A stretch of DNA of 7,703 bases, taken from positions 1 to 7,703 of the forward strand of contig JARCMB010000218.1 of the NCBI GenBank assembly GCA_030248825.1. The letters are read 5' to 3'. A program made the translations under genes and the position numbers. How positions within the stretch are numbered: position 1 is the first letter of the stretch; each line of letters starts with the position of its first letter. Below are positions 5,399-7,703 of the stretch, piece by piece. The notes under the pieces are model-generated. The model saw nothing but the letters and a program-made list of their open reading frames with translations, ran no database searches and was not told the origin of the DNA. The stretch comes from Pseudanabaenaceae cyanobacterium MP8IB2.15. Lineage in GTDB: Bacteria; Cyanobacteriota; Cyanobacteriia; Pseudanabaenales; Pseudanabaenaceae.

Positions 5399-6457
5399 AT
5401 GATTGTAGTAATGAAAGCAGGGACACCAGAGCTTGAAGTTAACCGTGTTTGTGATGAGCTAATTACTTGGGGTCTATCGCCTGAGAAAATCATCGGCAAA
5501 CATAAGGTCGTAATTGGACTGGTGGGCGAAACTGCCGAGCTAGATCCATACCAAATTGAAGAGGTCAGCCCCTGGATTGAATCTGTATTGAGAGTTGAGC
5601 AGCCATTTAAGCGGGCAAGTCGAGCTTATCGTCATAACGAATCTAGTGAAGTCGTAGTCCCAACCCCTAACGGCGATGTCTACTTTGGTGAGCATCACCC
5701 ACTGGTAATCACCGCAGGGCCTTGTTCGGTTGAGAATGAGGAGATGATTATTGAAGTTGCCAAGCGAGTTAAGGCAGCAGGGGCAAAGTTCCTACGTGGT
5801 GGAGCCTACAAGCCACGCACTTCCCCTTATGCATTCCAAGGGCACGGTGAAAGTGCATTGGCACTATTAGCCGCAGCTAGGGAAGTCACAGGGCTGGGAA
5901 TTATTACTGAAGTAATGGATACACCTGACATTGAAAAGGTAGCTGAAGTTGCGGATGTGCTCCAAATTGGCGCACGTAACATGCAAAATTTCTCGCTCCT
6001 CAAGCAAATTGGCAAACAAAGCAAACCAATTTTGCTGAAGCGCGGTATGGCAGCAACGATCGAAGACTGGTTGATGGCAGCAGAGTATATCTTGGCAGCA
6101 GGTAACCCCAACGTGATTCTGTGCGAACGCGGTATCCGTACCTTCGATCGACAGTACACTCGGAATGCACTCGATCTATCAGCGATCCCCGTTTTGCGTA
6201 AGCTGACTCACTTGCCGATCATGGTCGATCCTAGTCACGGTACGGGCTGGTCAGAGTATGTGCCTTCGATGAGTTTGGCGGCAATCGCGGCGGGGACAGA
6301 TTCCTTGATGATCGAAGTTCACCCCAATCCCAAGAAAGCAATGTCGGATGGGCCACAATCTCTCACCCCCGAACAGTTCGATCAGGTGATGAAAGATATT
6401 AATGTGATGGCAAAACTGATGAATCGTTCAGCAGAGCGCGAACCAGTTCTTGCTTAG
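5399..6457 (+). CDS. aroF: 3-deoxy-7-phosphoheptulonate synthase, AroF / type I-beta
   Basis: The 352-residue cytoplasmic enzyme joins PEP and erythrose 4-phosphate to DAHP, the first step of the shikimate pathway. An N-terminal ferredoxin-like regulatory domain (about 1-66, MIVVMKAGTPELEVNRVCDEL onward) precedes the TIM barrel (about 95-340), as in the Thermotoga enzyme, where it mediates aromatic amino acid feedback. The metal ligands can be assigned: C109 in AGPCSVE, H280 in VDPSHGTG, E306 in IEVHPNP and D317 in SDGPQ, spaced as the Thermotoga Cys102/His272/Glu298/Asp309 set. Substrate motifs KPRTSPYAFQG (138-148) and LLKRGM (212-217) are intact. Cyanobacterial homologues (Synechocystis sll0934) have been labelled ccmA, a carboxysome formation protein; the sequence supports the DAHP synthase reaction. 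It lies 70 bases after pam68 with its own RBS and converges on purM with an 11-base gap. Confidence 0.95.
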   Translation: MIVVMKAGTPELEVNRVCDELITWGLSPEKIIGKHKVVIGLVGETAELDPYQIEEVSPWIESVLRVEQPFKRASRAYRHNESSEVVVPTPNGDVYFGEHHPLVITAGPCSVENEEMIIEVAKRVKAAGAKFLRGGAYKPRTSPYAFQGHGESALALLAAAREVTGLGIITEVMDTPDIEKVAEVADVLQIGARNMQNFSLLKQIGKQSKPILLKRGMAATIEDWLMAAEYILAAGNPNVILCERGIRTFDRQYTRNALDLSAIPVLRKLTHLPIMVDPSHGTGWSEYVPSMSLAAIAAGTDSLMIEVHPNPKKAMSDGPQSLTPEQFDQVMKDINVMAKLMNRSAEREPVLA

Positions 6458-6468
6458 CTGAAATTTAA

Positions 6469-7509
6469 CTAGACTAAACCTTCTACGGTATTTTGACCTG
6501 CGATCACCCAACCAATGTGTGACGCAGGTATTTTTTTAGCATGGAAATATTCCAGAGCTGGCTCTAGCTGATTTGCGGCAACTACCACTGCCATACCTAT
6601 ACCCATGTTAAAAGTGTTAAACATTTCCAGTCGATCGACACTACCCTGCTGCGCCAACCAATCAAAAATCGGTGGCACTTGCCAACTTTGAGCCAGAATT
6701 TCGACCGACTTGCCCTCGCCTAAACAGCGTGGTAAGTTTTCAGGTAGACCGCCGCCAGTGATGTGAGCCAGCCCGTGAATGCCCAATTTCGATCGCAAAG
6801 CCTCCAGAATTGGTTTGACATAAATAGTTGTAGGAGTGAGTAAAATCTCGCCTAAAGTTCGATCGCTAGTCTCAGATGAACTTACAGACTGGATCGGTTT
6901 GCGCCAATCTAGATCGAGATCGGAAATAATCCGTCGTGCCAAACTAAACCCATTGCTATGCAAACCGCTGCTGGCTAAACCGATCGCAGCATCACCAATC
7001 TTGACCTGTGAGCCGTCTAGTAATAATTCTTTCTCGACAATGCCAACACAAAAACCTGCTAAATCATATTCACCTGAGCTATAAAAACCTGGCATCTCCG
7101 CAGTTTCGCCACCCAGCAGAGCACAGCCAGCAATCTGGCAACCCTCAGAAATACCTTTAACGACTTCAGCCAATTGGTCTGGTTCGAGTTTGCTAGTCGC
7201 TAAGTAATCGAGGAAAAATAATGGTTCTGCGCCTGAAGTCAGGACATCATTCACACACATCGCTACTAAGTCAATGCCGACCGTATCGTGTCGATCGAAA
7301 GTTTGAGCAATTTTTAATTTAGTGCCAACACCATCAGTTCCCGACACCAAAACAGGCTGACGATAACCTGTGGGTAATTCAAATAGTCCGCCAAATCCCC
7401 CTAGTTCGCCCAGTACACCTGGACGCTTGGTCGCACCGACATAACCGCGAATCTTATCGACAAAAGTTCGCCCCGCTTGAATATCTACACCCGCTTGACG
7501 ATAATCCAT
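6469..7509 (-). CDS. purM: Phosphoribosylformylglycinamidine cyclo-ligase (AIR synthetase)
   Basis: The 346-residue cytoplasmic enzyme closes the imidazole ring in purine synthesis (FGAM + ATP to AIR). The PurM/PurL-superfamily motifs are all present: SGTDGVGTKLKIA (56-68), DLVAMCVNDVLTSGAEPLFFLDY (80-102), LLGGETAEMPGFY (131-143), DLAGFCVGIVEK (149-160), SGLHSNGFSLARRI (181-194), HITGGGLPENLPR (249-261) and FNMGIGMAVVV (300-310). Length equals the E. coli enzyme within one residue. I chose the ATG at 7509 because family members start MDYRxAGVDI; a TTG at 7524 would add five residues. No Shine-Dalgarno sequence is seen. It converges on the DAHP synthase gene, with no clear bidirectional terminator in the 11-base gap. 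A weak promoter (TTGCGT with GATAAA, 18 apart, minus strand) may lie in its leader. Confidence 0.96.
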   Translation of the reverse strand: MDYRQAGVDIQAGRTFVDKIRGYVGATKRPGVLGELGGFGGLFELPTGYRQPVLVSGTDGVGTKLKIAQTFDRHDTVGIDLVAMCVNDVLTSGAEPLFFLDYLATSKLEPDQLAEVVKGISEGCQIAGCALLGGETAEMPGFYSSGEYDLAGFCVGIVEKELLLDGSQVKIGDAAIGLASSGLHSNGFSLARRIISDLDLDWRKPIQSVSSSETSDRTLGEILLTPTTIYVKPILEALRSKLGIHGLAHITGGGLPENLPRCLGEGKSVEILAQSWQVPPIFDWLAQQGSVDRLEMFNTFNMGIGMAVVVAANQLEPALEYFHAKKIPASHIGWVIAGQNTVEGLV

Positions 7510-7527
7510 AAAGTAAACATCCAAAAG

Positions 7528-7541
7528 TCAGGACTCAGGAG
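7528..7541 (-). repeat. Heptamer tandem pair in the purM leader
   Basis: On the minus strand CTCCTGA is followed directly by GTCCTGA, one mismatch in seven. This is the style of the short tandemly repeated heptamers found between cyanobacterial genes. It lies 19-32 bases upstream of the purM start and would be within its mRNA leader. Confidence 0.5.
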
Positions 7542-7625
7542 CCAAAGCACTTTTACTCGGCTCTCATTGACCTATGAATTTTATCGTCTAACTACTGCTT
7601 TTAACGCAAATTCTCGGATGAAATA

Positions 7626-7651
7626 CCCCACCCTGCTACGCTAGGATGGGG
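7626..7651 (-). terminator. Strong minus-strand RNA hairpin (terminator or IS605 end structure)
   Basis: In minus-strand RNA CCCCAUCCU pairs with AGGGUGGGG over 9 bp around an 8-base loop (AGCGUAGC), and A/U pairs can extend the base of the stem (GAAA with UUUC, one bulge). One pair is U-G, which works as RNA from this strand but becomes a C-A mismatch on the other. So the structure probably serves a minus-strand transcript. The tail after it is UAUUUC, a poor U-run. The stop codon of the incoming frame (7641-7643) lies at the loop edge. Confidence 0.6.
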
Positions 7652-7703
7652 TTTCTAAATTCCCATCAAGCAAGGAGTGTTTTTTACGCTTCTTCGAGCC
7701 AAG
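7641..7703 (-). CDS. 3' end of a minus-strand gene, possibly tnpB
   Basis: A frame enters from the right edge and reads LGSKKRKKHSLLDGNLETPS before a TAG at 7641-7643. The tail is very basic, then polar. Its stop codon sits in the hairpin described at 7626-7651. A basic C-terminal tail followed by an overlapping end hairpin is what I would expect of a cyanobacterial TnpB, but twenty residues are too few for identification. If real, it runs in the same direction as purM, 131 bases upstream of it. Confidence 0.4.
   Translation of the reverse strand, partial: LGSKKRKKHSLLDGNLETPS

Larger units (their letters stand above)
7620..7703 (-). mobile_element. Possible right end of an IS200/IS605-type element (partial)
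   Basis: The segment combines the end of an open frame entering from the right with a GC-rich hairpin overlapping its stop codon. This resembles the right end of tnpB-carrying IS200/IS605 elements, where the 3' end of tnpB and a subterminal hairpin form the omega-RNA scaffold. Only 84 bases are visible, so neither the transposase nor the left end can be checked. The alternative is an ordinary gene end with an intrinsic terminator. Confidence 0.4.

Noticed and set aside
5827..6159. 110-residue minus-strand frame inside the DAHP synthase gene
   Set aside because: It lies wholly within a conserved enzyme gene and its composition is that of an antisense shadow.
5399..6457. Carboxysome formation protein CcmA
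   Set aside because: The label is used for cyanobacterial homologues, but all four metal ligands and substrate motifs of type I-beta DAHP synthase are present.
7539..7563. GAGCC/GGCTC inverted repeat in the purM leader
   Set aside because: Only 5 bp with a 15-base loop, which is within chance expectation and has no further support.
1..7703. CRISPR arrays, tRNA genes, prophage or defence genes
   Set aside because: No regularly spaced repeats, cloverleaf sequences or such protein families were seen.

Overview
The window reads as chromosomal DNA from a cyanobacterium. Three independent signs support this. The hexamer CGATCG, core of the cyanobacterial HIP1 repeat, occurs 29 times by eye (about 2 expected by chance). 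A Ycf29/Rre1-type response regulator is present. A rpsO - pam68 - AroF-type DAHP synthase gene string matches one I recall from Synechocystis (ssl1784-sll0933-sll0934). Moderate GC and the very frequent CGATCG would suit a Pseudanabaena-like filamentous lineage, but the genus is a guess.

Layout. The left edge (1-91) carries a good candidate sigma70-type promoter pointing leftward out of the window, possibly with the first codons of a gene. On the minus strand follow rre1 (92-784), a NarL-type response regulator, and upstream of it a secreted beta-helix protein with a C-terminal SPOR domain (864-2402). From a 116-bp divergent gap the plus strand is then read: thiE (ThiD2-ThiE fusion, 2519-3562), upp (3582-4235), a cluster of three small inverted repeats, a 44-residue one-helix membrane protein that is easy to miss (4330-4464), rpsO (4540-4809), pam68 (4831-5328) and the AroF/type I-beta DAHP synthase often labelled ccmA in cyanobacteria (5399-6457). 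Convergent to it, only 11 bp away, is purM (6469-7509, minus). The right edge (7620-7703) holds a strong minus-strand RNA hairpin fused to the last 20 codons of an incoming minus-strand gene. This looks like the right end of an IS200/IS605 element carrying tnpB, though only the tail is visible.

Functionally most genes are housekeeping: thiamine, pyrimidine salvage, purine and shikimate synthesis, translation, and photosystem II assembly. The most coherent link is rpsO beside pam68, because Pam68 is reported to be a ribosome-associated factor helping CP47 insertion. I find no clearly new multi-gene system. The items most worth checking are the 44-aa membrane protein with its structured upstream region, the IS605-like end upstream of purM, and the repeat architectures in ThiD2 and the beta-helix protein. 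No stretch over 300 bases lacks a gene; the longest non-coding gaps are 7510-7640 and 2403-2518, and in the latter I see no clear promoter or riboswitch.
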